Source: Apodospora peruviana
Lineage: Eukaryota; Ascomycota; Sordariomycetes; Sordariales; Lasiosphaeriaceae
Length of the DNA: 64,000 bases
Reading direction: 5' to 3'
NCBI GenBank assembly: GCA_033439685.1
Contig: JAUEDM010000005.1
Span: 1,674,001 to 1,738,000, forward strand
Below, piece by piece: positions 31,899-43,217 of this stretch. How positions within the stretch are numbered: position 1 is the first letter of the stretch; every line of letters starts with the position of its first letter. The translations under genes were made by a program, and so were the position numbers. The notes beneath the pieces were generated by a model, which saw nothing but the letters and a program-made list of their open reading frames with translations, did no database searches and was not told the origin of the DNA.

Positions 31899-33058
31899 AT
31901 GCAACTGGATAACGCGGTGCTTCGGGTGCCTGGGGCCGAATTTGTAAGTTCAAATCGCCGGGGACGGTTTCTGTTCCTACCCATCAGCTGGATATATGCT
32001 AAACATTTTGACAGGACGAAAAAGAGACGGAAAGTGACTCGTCCGATGATTCAGCTGGTGAAGAAACCACCGTAAGTCGAACATCTGCAGAATCCACAGA
32101 CCCCCATGTTAAATTCTCACAGGATGGGGATGAGACGACCATATCAATCCGGGCAGCTTCACTGTACGGCACCGGGCAGGTGCTGGCTGATTCCCTAAAC
32201 ATCCCTGTGGAACCTGGAAGCCATGCCCCTGGTTTGGATCACAGCATCTTGGCTAGCTTTTTGGCAGTTCTGAGCGGCTCCGATCTTGGAACTGTTATTG
32301 CCTGGGCCAACACATCCACTTGCTTTGTCAAGCTTGAATGGAGCTTCCCTGACTGCGAATTTCCAAAAATCACGACAAGGCACATTCTACTAGCTGATGG
32401 ACACGCGGACGTCAGCCTCAGCGGCGGTCTAGGATTCGCAGTCAAGCTCCTGAGATATGTTCAAAGTCTGGGAATGACCTCTCCTCCGTCTGTTCGGCAG
32501 CCTCATTTTCCTACGTGTCATCTTGGGTTGCAATGTCCCCCACAAGCCGTCGATGTCGAAAGAGAGACGGAGCAGCCTCATTTCCAAAATTGGACAGATA
32601 CGGCAGGATTCATGGTGGGCCAATGCCCCTTTCCTTGGCCAGGATTGCCTGGCATGCCTTTTTCGACGTCTCCACCACCTTTGGACGACGAGATATCGAT
32701 TTTCACTGATTACACCTCTCAAGAGTCGATCATCACACCCACAATGACGACCGCAACGACCGCAACAACCTGGCTCAATGATGCCAGCAACCTTCTCGGC
32801 ACAGCTTTTTCCGGGTTTCCAGAAACTACCATCTCTCCCTCAGAACCACAAAACGCCGTCGAAATTGATGAGTCTGCGATGGATCACCTGGTTCAAAGAC
32901 AAATCCAGATTGAAACTTTTGAACAGCAAAAGCGTGCGGCAGAGGCCATGTATGCCCACAATGGCGATACCAGAGGCTTACTTGCTGTAGCCTCAGCATC
33001 CCAAGGCGGTCACATGGAGAGTGGATTGTGGCAGCCAACAGGACTGCCGTATTTCTGA
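31899..33058 (+). CDS. Family B gene, copy 2: orphan protein with degenerate retropepsin box
   Basis: Three exons (31899-31943, 32015-32071, 32123-33058) with consensus GTAAGT donors and CAG acceptors give 345 residues; this is the cleanest gene model of the array. A short acidic N-terminus leads into I-S-I-R-A-A-S-L-Y-G-T-G-Q-V-L-A, where G-T-G replaces the D-T-G of a retropepsin. Next come F-V-K-L-E-W-S-F-P-D, H-I-L-L-A-D and V-S-L-S-G-G-L-G-F, a Pro/Thr-rich linker, and a C-terminal helix with K-R-A-A-E-A-M-Y and D-T-R-G-L-L, ending P-T-G-L-P-Y-F. The blocks match B1 in order and spacing. I recognise no known family by full-length similarity. Function unknown. Confidence 0.7.
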
Positions 33059-35136
33059 GGCGGGGGGGAACTCCTCATCCCGATCCAGTCTGCCATTTCA
33101 GCCCGTGATTCAGCTGCATGTTCTACCTTGGTCAACTGACGAAACTTACATCCCTCCACTTCCTACCCCCACATCCGCTCACCCCACCGCCACCATACAC
33201 TTACTCCTTACTGGAGCATATTGAGACCGTCCATTGTCTCCTTTGTGCTTGTTTACTTTCTCACACCGGGAGATACGCCGCTCTTTATTTACTCGAGAAG
33301 AACTGACCCACAAGTCAAGTCTTATACCAGAGTGAGGTGAGATCATATTTTACATCGTGGACTGTCAAGGTGCCTACGTATCGTTTCATTGCGTTGTCGC
33401 TGCTCGGCTAACCATTTCTCCTTCCCTAGGTCTGGAAACTGATGATCATCTTGGTTTATATGAGCCGGAACTAACATTTATTTCCTTGACTCGTTTGATG
33501 GTGCAGTCGACCTAACTTCCTTTTCTAATTCACACTCCATCGTATTGTATGACACCGGCCACCTATTTTCTCTTCAGCCTTCATGCCCTCCTTCTTTAAT
33601 GTCTTCCTTCTTTCGTCAATTCATTGACTGTTTTGCTTTACCATCTCCACGTCTCTGCTTAGGTTTCTCTTTTGCCATCTTGGTTTTAGCTGTAACAGTT
33701 TGGATGGTGGGGTGTTCCGTACCACATACCCAGTTGGATGTCGGCAAAGGGCATAGACAGGTGCTAAAATGGCAGTAATAAAAAGTGAACATTTTGACTC
33801 GTATCTACCTTATGTTCAACAGTGACTCGTTCCAGAGTCTCCCCGGATGTGCACACGTTCAAATATATCATGATATTACTTCTTACCGACACCTCGATGA
33901 GATTCGTTCACATAGTCGATCGTGAAATCTTATGTAGATGATAGGTTAGGCCAACGATTCGCAGTAGATGTATCAGGGTGACAAGAAAATACAGTATCTC
34001 ATTTTCTTCATCGAATCATTTGCTAAAGAGGGATGGCCTTTGTCCCCTGCTACCGTCTTATGGTCAAACTATCTGAATGTGTGACATGCTAAACGTAAAA
34101 TAGGTGTAACAATCCATAATGGCAGTAATGAGAATCTTAGTACGTGTAGTAGAAGTTCTGCTGGGAGAAATATCCATCCGATCTGCATTAAAAATAGAGG
34201 AAAGGCGAAAAAGCTTCTTCTCATCAACGCCACGACCATAATTGAAATTTATCTGTCTCGTTCCGTCGTCTTTCATATAGAGAAATACCCTTGTTATCCT
34301 CCTTTTTCGTTTATTTTCATAAATCATCATCCATACATGCCATAATGATAGTGGTGGAATCGCTCGGAACGCCCCTTCCCTCGTCGCCGTCATGAAAATG
34401 ATGGCAGTTGGAATCAAGACACCGTCAGTAAGTATGCTCACTCATTGTCTCCTCTGTCCTGTGGTTCCGTCCCAGTAGATGACCAAAATATTCGTGGGAA
34501 ACAAAAACGAAAGGGGGTGCAATAAAAAAAGTCGCCTGACGAATGAGATGTAAACAAACGCTGGGTATACCCTCCCCCCCAAAGACTGAGCTTCCTCTTT
34601 CCTTCATTCTGTTTCAAGCAAGGTACCTCCTACCTTAAGCAAACGTGCTAAGAGGCTCCACAATCTTAACCCAAACTTGGGAAGCAAACATCGTTGGGCC
34701 GCCAACTCCTTTTTAATCACCGTTCCGTAAAGTTGACTCGAGCTTACCCGCCACAGTCAACGTTTCACGTCGTACTAGCGTTGAATGTTAGAACTGTGGC
34801 GGAGAAGAAGTCGTTCCGGTTCTGGTGGCGGTTTTCTGGTTTCGTGTATCCGACGTGGGAAGAGGCTGTAGAGAACGTATTCGGTGATGGAAGCTGGTTT
34901 TGATTTATTTTTCAGCCGCCTGCTTACCCTTGACATCGTTTTCTACCGGATTGTGCACAGTTATAGGGCACCAATCATAGAACTTGATGTCAGGGGCAAA
35001 TCAGAGGCAGTGGTGTGCTCGGCCAAGCAAATTGATGGAGGCAAAGAGTGGAGAACCAGGAACAGGGGTGGAGAGGACTAGAGAATCGACTGGTTCGCCT
35101 GGTCGTCCGTTTCCGATTCGTACCCAGCAATACATA
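33059..35136. other. Intergenic between modules 2 and 3
   Basis: The 3' flanks of B2 and A3, about 2.1 kb, with stretches of low-complexity pyrimidine-rich sequence. No gene or RNA supported. Confidence 0.5.
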
Positions 35137-36654
35137 CTACTCGACTCTCTCCGAGTTCGATCGCGGCCAATCATTGATCTGACCATTGTAGTCTTCAGCG
35201 CTGGGCTCTAGGACAGAAGATTGTCCCATCGCCATTTGGTCCATAAAGTCGCCGGTCTCATTGGGCACATGCAGGTACAGGAGTGGATCAAGGCCAGCAG
35301 TTGGCACATGATACCCCGGATTAGACCATGGAGCCGATTCACTGTTCGGCATCGTTTCGCGGCGAGTCAGCTCCTGGGAGTGCTGGGGTGTTGGGATCGA
35401 CCAGTCCTGGATGACAGGCTCCAGATGACGAGGAGGGAACTGCGCCGCCCGTGAGTGGCCGCCGGGTGCAGGCATATCTATCCGATCCTTGTCAGCATGG
35501 TTCATGGCGCCGTTTCAAGCGTAGGGCTGAGTGGGCCCGTCCACAGCAACGCCTTCAGCCTCAAGGGTGGGGTCCGAACGACGAGCCTTCAGCGAAGGAA
35601 GATGAGATGGCCTTCGATACAAAGAAACTGTCCTCGACACTCGTGGATGGGTGCAGTTTGCTACGGGGCCAGACATTGTCCACTGTTGGGGTAAACTGGA
35701 GCAGACGGAAGTTAACTCTGACTTACCCCAACTGCTAGATTGCAAGGTGATCGCCGAGAAATCCTCGAGTAAGACCCGACTGCTTTCACCTGGTCCTGTA
35801 TTCCACCCAGTGCTGTCGCTAACATAACTCGGCGTGTCTCTCGTAGTCTCCGGTGCCAAATACATCTCTCGACCGCTGATATCATCAGCAGAAACCCTCG
35901 GAAGGTCCCCCCCGAAGTTTGTTTCCAAATAGGGCTGCCCCAGATAGATGTCGATTCCGACATACGGGACGTCGTCGTCCAATACAATAACTCTCCAGGT
36001 CCTGGCATTAACTCCACTTGGCAGGTGCTCGATCACCAGCTCGATGTAGCGCCTTAGATGGACGAGGCCGATTAAGGAACAAAATCGGCTGGGTGACCCT
36101 GGAAGATCTGCTGGTATCATGTTCGATAGCTGCTTGAGAGCATGCGGATGCAACATTATATACTGGAGACCGCGACAAAGAAGGGACTGAAATGCGTGAA
36201 ATTGCCCTCGCGAACCATCATAGATGGAAACTGGCAACAGCATCTCGGAATTCTGGTTTTGGTGCAACCTCTGCCGCAGTCTTCTTTGTGCTCGGTCTTC
36301 TCGCGGCGATGCGTTTGCAGTCCATGCCTGCAATGTGGTAGGACCGTATTGGCGTGGCCATTCTACCTGTCGAGCCGGGCGGATACTTCTCGGAGCAGGT
36401 CTCCTTAAGGGCACTGATCTGGAGGTGAGATCCCTCATCCCACCTTGTTGAAAGAGATGAGTAGATCTTGGGCTCATAGAGTTGTTGAATCTTGCCGGTG
36501 TGTACGGTGCCTGTCTCTGAGTTGCTGGAGGGTAAGGGGCAAACCGCTCACCAGGAGGTCGATATGTGGAAGGATTATTGTGACGTTGGCGGGAGTGTGG
36601 CGGTTGGGATGAGGGTGAGAGACCGCGATCTGATCGGGAAACTTGTCGAGCCAT
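35137..36654 (-). CDS. Family A gene, copy 3: retropepsin-like orphan protein
   Basis: The main exon starts at ATG 36654 and runs to a GTAAGT donor at 35726; unspliced, the frame continues to 35515. Downstream exons are unresolved: acceptors fit at about 35696 or 35683, and an open stretch at 35137-35505 carries W-S-N-P-G-Y, resembling the A2 tail. About the first 150 residues are Pro/Arg/Gln-rich and disordered. The retropepsin-like domain follows: L-L-P-V-S-I-Y-D-G, F-H-A-F-Q-S, Y-I-M-L-H-P-H-A, Y-I-E-L-V-I-E, W-R-V-I-V-L-D-D-D and I-D-I-Y-L-G-Q-P-Y-L-E. These align with A2 in order, most clearly the final strand and I-G-K-P-L-I-D. D-G-S stands near the expected D-T-G position. Divergent from B3. 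Function unknown. Confidence 0.55.
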
Positions 36655-38414
36655 GATTGAAGCGCATTCGGGGGATGATATCGTGGCTCAACCAGCCTTT
36701 GGACTGTCTTTGGAACGATGGCTCTCGGGCGACTGGTTTGAAGTTTGGGATGAGCAGTCGGCACCCGGAAGCCGGCCACAGCTCGCTGCCTCTGTTGACA
36801 GCCTTGGGACCTCTCGGTAGTCGAGGCGGGGCCCAGCTCAAGACCGTTATCGAACAGGAACTTTCGTGAGCCTCTTCCCAGAGGGCCGAGAAAGCACTGC
36901 TAATAAAAGCTGGGGCGACATATCCCTTTAGGGCTTCGTCGACCACTGGCTGGCTGAGGCTGGAGCTGTAGGTGAGGCTTCGTTTTCGGATCCAACCATA
37001 CTGTGGACGGTTGCTGCTTTAACAGTGAACTCCAAAGCAGTCAGGTATGCGTGAGCTTGTTCTGGACACGTGGCTTTGGGCTGCCTCCTTTCACTCCACT
37101 AACAAGGCGCTGTGTTGGAAAAGCTTCGCAGCGAAACCCCACAAGGGAGGTGAAAAGGTTAGGAGCAGACCTAGAGCAGCTTTAGACATCTAGCTGAGGT
37201 TGTGAAAGACAAGCCTCCAGAACGCCTTTCGCCGTTACTGTTTCTCAGCCACTCGTCTGTAAGGCGGTGCGGGTATTCAACGGCCGGAATGATCCACAGC
37301 AGAAACTTAGGTCCCCTATCCCATCTTAATCTGGTGAGTGTGATACGTGGACCAGAGAAAACACTCCGTGACATTGTTGCTAACCAGTTTCGGCTGGATG
37401 GCAGTGTTCTGTCATGGACCGGGCGAAGCCTGACGAGGCAAAACCGGACAACTCACACCGAGACTCACTTGACCTTCTCACTGGCCCCTCGATACTCTCA
37501 TCCCTGGTGATGCGAGACCGGCGACAGGGCTATTCGCACGGGTGTACACTTCCATCATATGTACAGCCGGTCTCGTGATGGTGTTGAAACTGCCCAACTC
37601 GAGGCATTCTTTAACAGAGGACTAGATTGGAATTCCATCATGAGGCAGGGCTGTCCTGGTCATGGTATGTGTCTGTCGGGCAAGAAGGGAGCACGGTCGG
37701 ATGTCATCGGGTATAGTCGCTACCAAGTTTCTTGAGAGCTGAGCAAGTAATGCGACGAGGAGTAGACATGAAAAAGGTGTATATTCCAAGAATAAATATC
37801 CGACAGGCCAATGGAGATGGCGAGAAGAACCTAGGTCACTTTGGGGCAGGAATCACCCGCAAATCCTCTCCTCGTGTTCCGCACTCCATCTCAGTATTGA
37901 CACCTTGCTACACGCAGTAGGTCGCTCCTGGCAGGACCTGCCGACTGTGGTGGACTATTGGAAATATTTGGAGCGGCCATGTGCAGGTGTGCCACCCTTT
38001 ACGTAGGTTCTTGGCAAGTGTTGCTCGCATTGTTGCCGACTCGTCCAGCTCCAACCTCCACGGCAGGTGCATTGCTTCTCCTTCGCTCCTTCCACCAAAC
38101 ATCTCCAGCAAAGAGTCATGTTCCTGCTCTTTCAGAAACACATCATAAACATCTGAAATGGAAAGAGAAAGGGGGAGGTATCCACTCGGCAGAGATGGCC
38201 TGTTGCAGCCTGTGTTGCACCAATCTCTCGGTTGCTCCATAAGGCTTCATCTAAAGGCCCATGTACAAGATAAAATGCTGACAACTGAAAGTTTTGACTG
38301 CATACCAGATTTAACATCTGCAGTCTTCCCCCTCTTCCTCGCGAGGTCCGATCGTCGTGATCAAGCGCCTATCCAGCCACTGCAGCTGACCCCACTCCCT
38401 CATTGCTAAATTGA
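36655..38414. other. Divergent spacer between A3 and B3
   Basis: A 1.8-kb head-to-head spacer with frames up to about 120 codons on both strands and no motif. It occupies the same position as the spacers of modules 1 and 2. Confidence 0.45.
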
Positions 38415-39908
38415 GATGATATTGCTTCCACCCTGAAGCCAGTCAAGCCACAGCCTTCTCTGCTCCAGCACCAACACAAAAGACCGCACCATCAGGACAA
38501 CCAACACGGTCAAGACCACATCATCAGCACTCGATTGGTAGCCTTGGTATTGGTCACCGGGCAGCCGCTTGATGCGACATGTTTTAAGCAGATGTTCCTG
38601 AAGCCGGTGAATTGGGGCGGCGACCACGAGGCCTTCAGTTGCCCTGTGCCCTTGATAGTTTCCGGATTCCTCTGACTGATGTACACCGTTACGTCTCCCA
38701 GCTGCAACTTTGGTGGCCAGGACAAGAGCCTCAGCAGCTAGCTCTTGACTCGAAGATAAATCTAATAGATATCGATGGGGCCATTCCCGGGAGTGCCTCT
38801 GTTCTTACTGATTCCCCATTGGCACATGCCCATGATGCCGTCCCCTATCCGCTGATCCCAAAATACTGGCCCATCGTCGGCTCCTCGCCTCGCCTTCTCA
38901 TCTCTGAGGCAACACTCACATTTATCGGGCTTCACCGGCACTCATCGCCACATCATCTCAACACTGAGTTGTAGCCAATGGCTCAGGTACGTGATCCGCC
39001 CCATATCAGCGTCCGCATACTTGGTGGCCTACTTCTTTGGGGCTGGTCCCGGTCAGCTACCGGGCTTTCAGTGGTCATATTGAGACTCATGGGCGTTCTA
39101 ACAGGCTCACCCACCACCCACTCCCATGAGCAGCCAATCCGACACAAGACGATCAATATTGCTTGAACTGTCCCACTGACACCAAGCAGCCTCTCTGAAT
39201 ATCATGACCAGAGTAGCCGAATCCCGACGACGGCCACACAATGTGCTCCACCAATCGCGAACGACACCAGCTAAGCAGGTCGATGGATCTGCCGAGTCGA
39301 CCACGTCGTCAAGCACAGATTTCGCAATTGCTCGATATAAGCTTAGGCAAATTCCACCAATATCATACCAGGAGCGGGCCAGTCGAGGTATAAATCGTCG
39401 GAGATGGCAAAAAGTCGAGAAGCAGAGGAGTCAACAGAAGATAAGATGGAAGAGAACCGTCCGGGGAGGTCGTGAGGTCAATATAAACAATGGCGATAGG
39501 GGCAATGTCTCGGGAAGCCGGCCTGACGATTACGCCGAGACACCACCCGAGACATCTCTGCACAAGACTGACGGCAGGGCGTGTACGGTCCAATCGGAAC
39601 ACAATACAACGACGGCGGGTGTGCTGGGGAACGTTGGTCGTCTAGATATTGAGAATTCTGATGCGGCTGTGTCCCGACGGAGACTCTTCTTGGAAGCAGA
39701 GAGCCATGAAAGAATAAAAGCAATGGAACTGTATCGCAAAACTCGGGACGCGTCAGTTTTTGACCCTTTTCTCGCGCCATTCATTGGTGGGCCAAACAGA
39801 CCGCAGCTTGGTCCCTGGGTATGGGAGAAGTCGGTTGAGAGATGGCGTAGGGAAAATACACTCAACGGAGCGATTATATGGGCCCCAACCCACGAGTCTT
39901 TCTTATAA
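38415..39908 (+). pseudogene. Family B gene, copy 3, probably disrupted
   Basis: Three open segments carry B-family blocks in order but in different frames. Segment 38415-38675 has I-S-T-R-L-V-A-L-V-L-V-T-G-Q-P-L, parallel to the I-S-I-R and G-T-G-Q box of B2, and lacks an in-frame ATG (a TGA precedes it). Segment 38612-38974 has Y-V-S-Q-L-Q-L-W-W-P and L-I-D-I-D-G, parallel to the B2 F-V-K-L-E-W block. Segment 39204-39908 (234 codons) carries D-I-E-N-S-D, then K-A-M-E-L-Y-R-K-T-R-D-A, parallel to the C-terminal motif of B1 and B2, and ends P-W-V-W-E-K. B2 has no intron in the region where the frame changes here, so a frameshift is likely, though unusual introns could also join the parts. The last segment alone may still be expressed. 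Confidence 0.4.
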
Positions 39909-41290
39909 GTCGTGAAGATTTTCCTATCGGAACCCCCAGATCGGCGAAAGCAGTGCCCAGGTATATGCGTTGGAAGGCTATGTTATCTTACTTTTCCTTC
40001 CTCCATTCTATATCTTGTTTCTCTTGTCATATCGCCTTAACGCGAACCCATCAACTGCGTGCTTCTTCAATTCTCCTGACCAAGGTCATTATATTTAGCA
40101 TCTTGAGATAGCACATAAATTTTGTAATACTCTCTTCCATTTCGAGTGTCTAGCAAATGAAAGGACCATCAGAGATGGCATTTGGTCAAGCTTGACGACT
40201 AGTGGCCAAATTTTGTGTAATATTGATATACTATTGTTGCCCTGTATCTCTTGAGGCATACTGCTACTGATGCTTCGCTCTTCTTTTATGGATTTGTTCT
40301 TCCTAAACCCACTATCCATTCCTATAGCGGTTCTAGATACCATATCTTAATCAAGGTTTAGGTATGGGGACAAACCTATAACCTCGACTCGAACTGGATC
40401 GGCATTGGAATTTGGTCTGGACTGGTATTGTGTGCTTCGAAGCCCGTACGTCTCTGCCGGTATTGAGAATCTTAGTGGGCTACTTTGCCAGGCCATAATC
40501 TAGACAAGATAATCCCTTTGTATTTGCTACATAACCCCATGTTCTTTGACAAAGGCCTATATCTTGCTCTCGCTAATAAGCAAGCCAGATTTACTATGAT
40601 AGATTTCAGATGTCTAGAGTATTCGTCTGGGAGAATGAACTTTAAGTTATGCATTAAACATGAAGATGCTCTTCTTCTTCAGACCAGGGCTTGGCAAGTA
40701 ACGACATCAAGGTTTTAAATCCCGGCAGAGGTGAAGGTGGGCTTGGTGGTATCAACTCAGGTCCACTGTCATTCGTAAACACTCAGACTTTACCTATCAA
40801 ATGTGCCCTTCTGGATTCGCAGTCCCTCTACAGCTGACACAATCCAAGGACGTACGGACAGCTGTCGTGGTTCGTCCGCTCCCAAAGAGACCAGTTGCTT
40901 GTCGCTGGTAATGTGTGATCAGTCCAGTCCAGCCACTCTACCTGGTAGATCCATCTCAACTGGGTGCCGAGACAGCTAGAGCTGACCCACGAATCGTCAA
41001 CATGGATATCACATGTATCACTCAAATCTGTGCGTACGTGCGTCAAGTACAGAAAGTAGCACTGCAGAAGCACCCGTGATAAGAACCAAGGAATAACACA
41101 CGGGAAAGCACTCGCCACTCAGTTAAACAAATACGGAAGTCATTTTACATCGTTTCTCTACCTACCCATTCCCACCAACCTATTTTGGCTCGTCCAGCAG
41201 AAAACAAAATCCGACCAAAACGCCCCAACACAAGCAAGAATACTACTAGTCATACATCTTCCCCACACAGTACGGAGCCACGGTCTATAT
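39909..41290. other. Intergenic, AT-rich, end of accessory region
   Basis: Contains the second copy of the dispersed repeat (40662-40731). A minus-strand frame at 40828-41118 has V-D-D-S-W-V-S, faintly like a retropepsin strand, but cannot be modelled as a gene. Confidence 0.45.
40662..40731 (+). repeat. Dispersed ~67-bp repeat, copy 2
   Basis: The counterpart of 17515-17581, same orientation. It carries AGATGCTC, CAGACCAGGG, TTGGCAAGTAAC and AAGGTTTTAAATCCCGGC. The last block looks like a tRNA T-arm half, GGTTCAAATCCCGGC, with a C-to-T change. Confidence 0.5.
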
Positions 41291-41766
41291 CTACTTGCCA
41301 CTCCGCTCCCGCTCCAGCATAGCGTCAAACTCCCTTTGGGCCTGCTCCTTTGCATAAGCCTTGTCCTCATCCGCTCTGGAATACGTGTAAGACTCGCGGC
41401 GCTGCTGCTGCTGGTTCTGATCACCAGCTGCTGCAGCAGCCTGCTGGCGACGGGCCGCCCAGCCTCCTCCCTGAGCAGAAGCAGAACCGTCCTCGCTGCT
41501 GCCACTGGTGGAAGTCTGGTTCCCTCCTTGCGTACCTGTGGCCGAACGCTGTCGGAGTCTCTCCCAGGAGGAGCCAGAGGTAGCGGTGCGGGAGGAACTG
41601 TTCACCGGCTGCTGTCTCTCCGATTGTGCGACAGGCGAAGCATCGTCAAAAAGGTAGGCGTCGTCGTCGTCATAGTTATCTTGTCGTGTCGATTGGGGTG
41701 CCGGCGCCGGCGGGGAGGCGGAAGCGGGTGATGACTGCCTATGTTGCGCCGTGCGCCATCCTCGTT

Positions 41767-41801
<35 letters not shown>

Positions 41802-42640
41802 TGTGAATAATCATATTGCGCATCTGTCACCGGTGTATCGGGAGCCCATCCGCTGGCGCCGGCCGTGGGACTCGCGTCATCCTGGGCACCGCTCGAGTCG
41901 TATGCTTGGCTCTCGCCAGCTTCCTGCTGAACCGGCACCCGGGACGGCAATACGGGTCTAGTCGCACGCGACTGTCTGCCTTCTGGTCCTCGTTTCTGAC
42001 GGAGGTTCTCCGACATGTCCCGCTTCAAGTTGTCGAGTTGCCTGTCCCGTACGATGGCTAGGCCCATCATCGTCGGCGGATAGATGGCGAAGAGAAACCC
42101 AAGGGACCATTTGGATATGGCCCAGTAGGCAGAGAACCGCACAGCGTGCCACGCCGGAGAAGCCCATCGCGGCGGGAGGAAGGAAAGTCTTTTTGCTGGG
42201 AAGTAGTTGGGGTTGAACGAGGCTGGCTTGGGCGTGTAGAAGGGAAAGCGGTACTTTTCTTTGCCGGACAGAAAGAATGCGGATGCGATGCTGAGATAGG
42301 TGGGCTCGAAGAAAGTAGTGAAGTAGCATTTCCTGGCCGAGTGTCGCGCGACGGCGTCCAGCTCGTCTTGGTCGAGCACCCGGGCAGCGGCGGCGCTTGT
42401 CCTAACGATGTCGGCGACGACGACGGACTTGTACCAAGCATCAGAATACCCGAAAAGCCCGGCCCAGAAGGGCAACGGTGGCGTTTTGTCGAGGACGGGC
42501 TTGAAGTAACCGTGGTAGTCTTGGTAGGGGGACCTGTCGATGTACTCGGGTGTTTCTCCCTTGGGGCCAATCACGTCGTTGATCTTGCGACGCTGCCACC
42601 CGCGTCCGGGTCCGCTGCCGCCTCCGTCGTTCTCGGCCAT
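41291..42640 (-). CDS. Conserved fungal protein of unknown function with polyglutamine
   Basis: A single-exon gene of 449 residues from M-A-E-N-D-G-G-G. The N-terminal half has G-W-Q-R-R-K-I-N-D-V-I-G-P-K-G-E, then Y-I-D-R-S-P-Y-Q-D-Y-H-G-Y-F-K-P and P-P-L-P-F-W-A-G-L-F-G-Y-S-D-A-W-Y-K. I recall these from conserved ascomycete proteins that lack an established function. One or two hydrophobic segments (about residues 165-185 and 205-230) suggest membrane association. The C-terminal half is disordered, rich in Gln, Ser and Ala, with 13 glutamines encoded by a CAG-rich repeat, and ends in an acidic/basic helix. An ATG at 42766 could extend the start by 42 residues. Some databases name relatives as a beta-glucanase; nothing in the sequence supports that. 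Confidence 0.8.
41765..41803. repeat. CTG/CAG trinucleotide repeat
   Basis: A run of TTG and CTG units with eight uninterrupted CTG (41780-41803). It encodes the polyglutamine of the preceding gene on the minus strand and is a likely length polymorphism. Confidence 0.9.
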
Positions 42641-43217
42641 CGTGGGCGAATAGGGGATTCGGGAGTGTCGCGTCGGTTCTGGTCTGTGTGGCCTCGGCAC
42701 GTCGGATGGTCGATGTTGGAAAGGAGCCGGGTCCAGTTGGGAGACGTTCCTGCGGGGAGCTTTCATCCAATTCCAAGCTGTGGGAATGCAGGGAGGAGCT
42801 TGGGCCACCGCTCGGCACCTCTGGAAGCTCTCCCTGCATTAAGGTGCCTACGGATACCATATTTCCTCCTAAAACATCTGCGCATCAACTGGGAGATATG
42901 GAAGAACTCACAATCAAAAAGATGAACATCCCTTGACGGCCTCCAATCAACTCCCAACTAGGTAAGTGGTATTATTACAAAGCTTGTTCATCTTGGAGCT
43001 CCCTGTCCTACGGTCGATTTGTCCTTCCGAGGTGTTGTAAAGCGGGATGCAATTTGGTTGGAGAATGATAAAAATCGCCGACGGTCCTACACGGACCCGA
43101 CGGCCACCAATGGATTTCAATTCCGATTCCCAGTAAAGAAGGGATATAAATTACTTGAAGACATCGTCTTGTTTTCAGACACAGCCTATTCAATCGGCAT
43201 CAATCCCAATCATCCCC
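42641..43217. promoter_or_regulatory. Divergent promoter region
   Basis: A 577-base spacer between the polyglutamine gene (minus) and the oxidoreductase gene (plus). No specific site stands out. Confidence 0.4.

Noticed and set aside
40828..41118. Possible fourth A-family copy on the minus strand
   Set aside because: Only a faint V-D-D-S-W-V-S resemblance; the other A blocks are absent.
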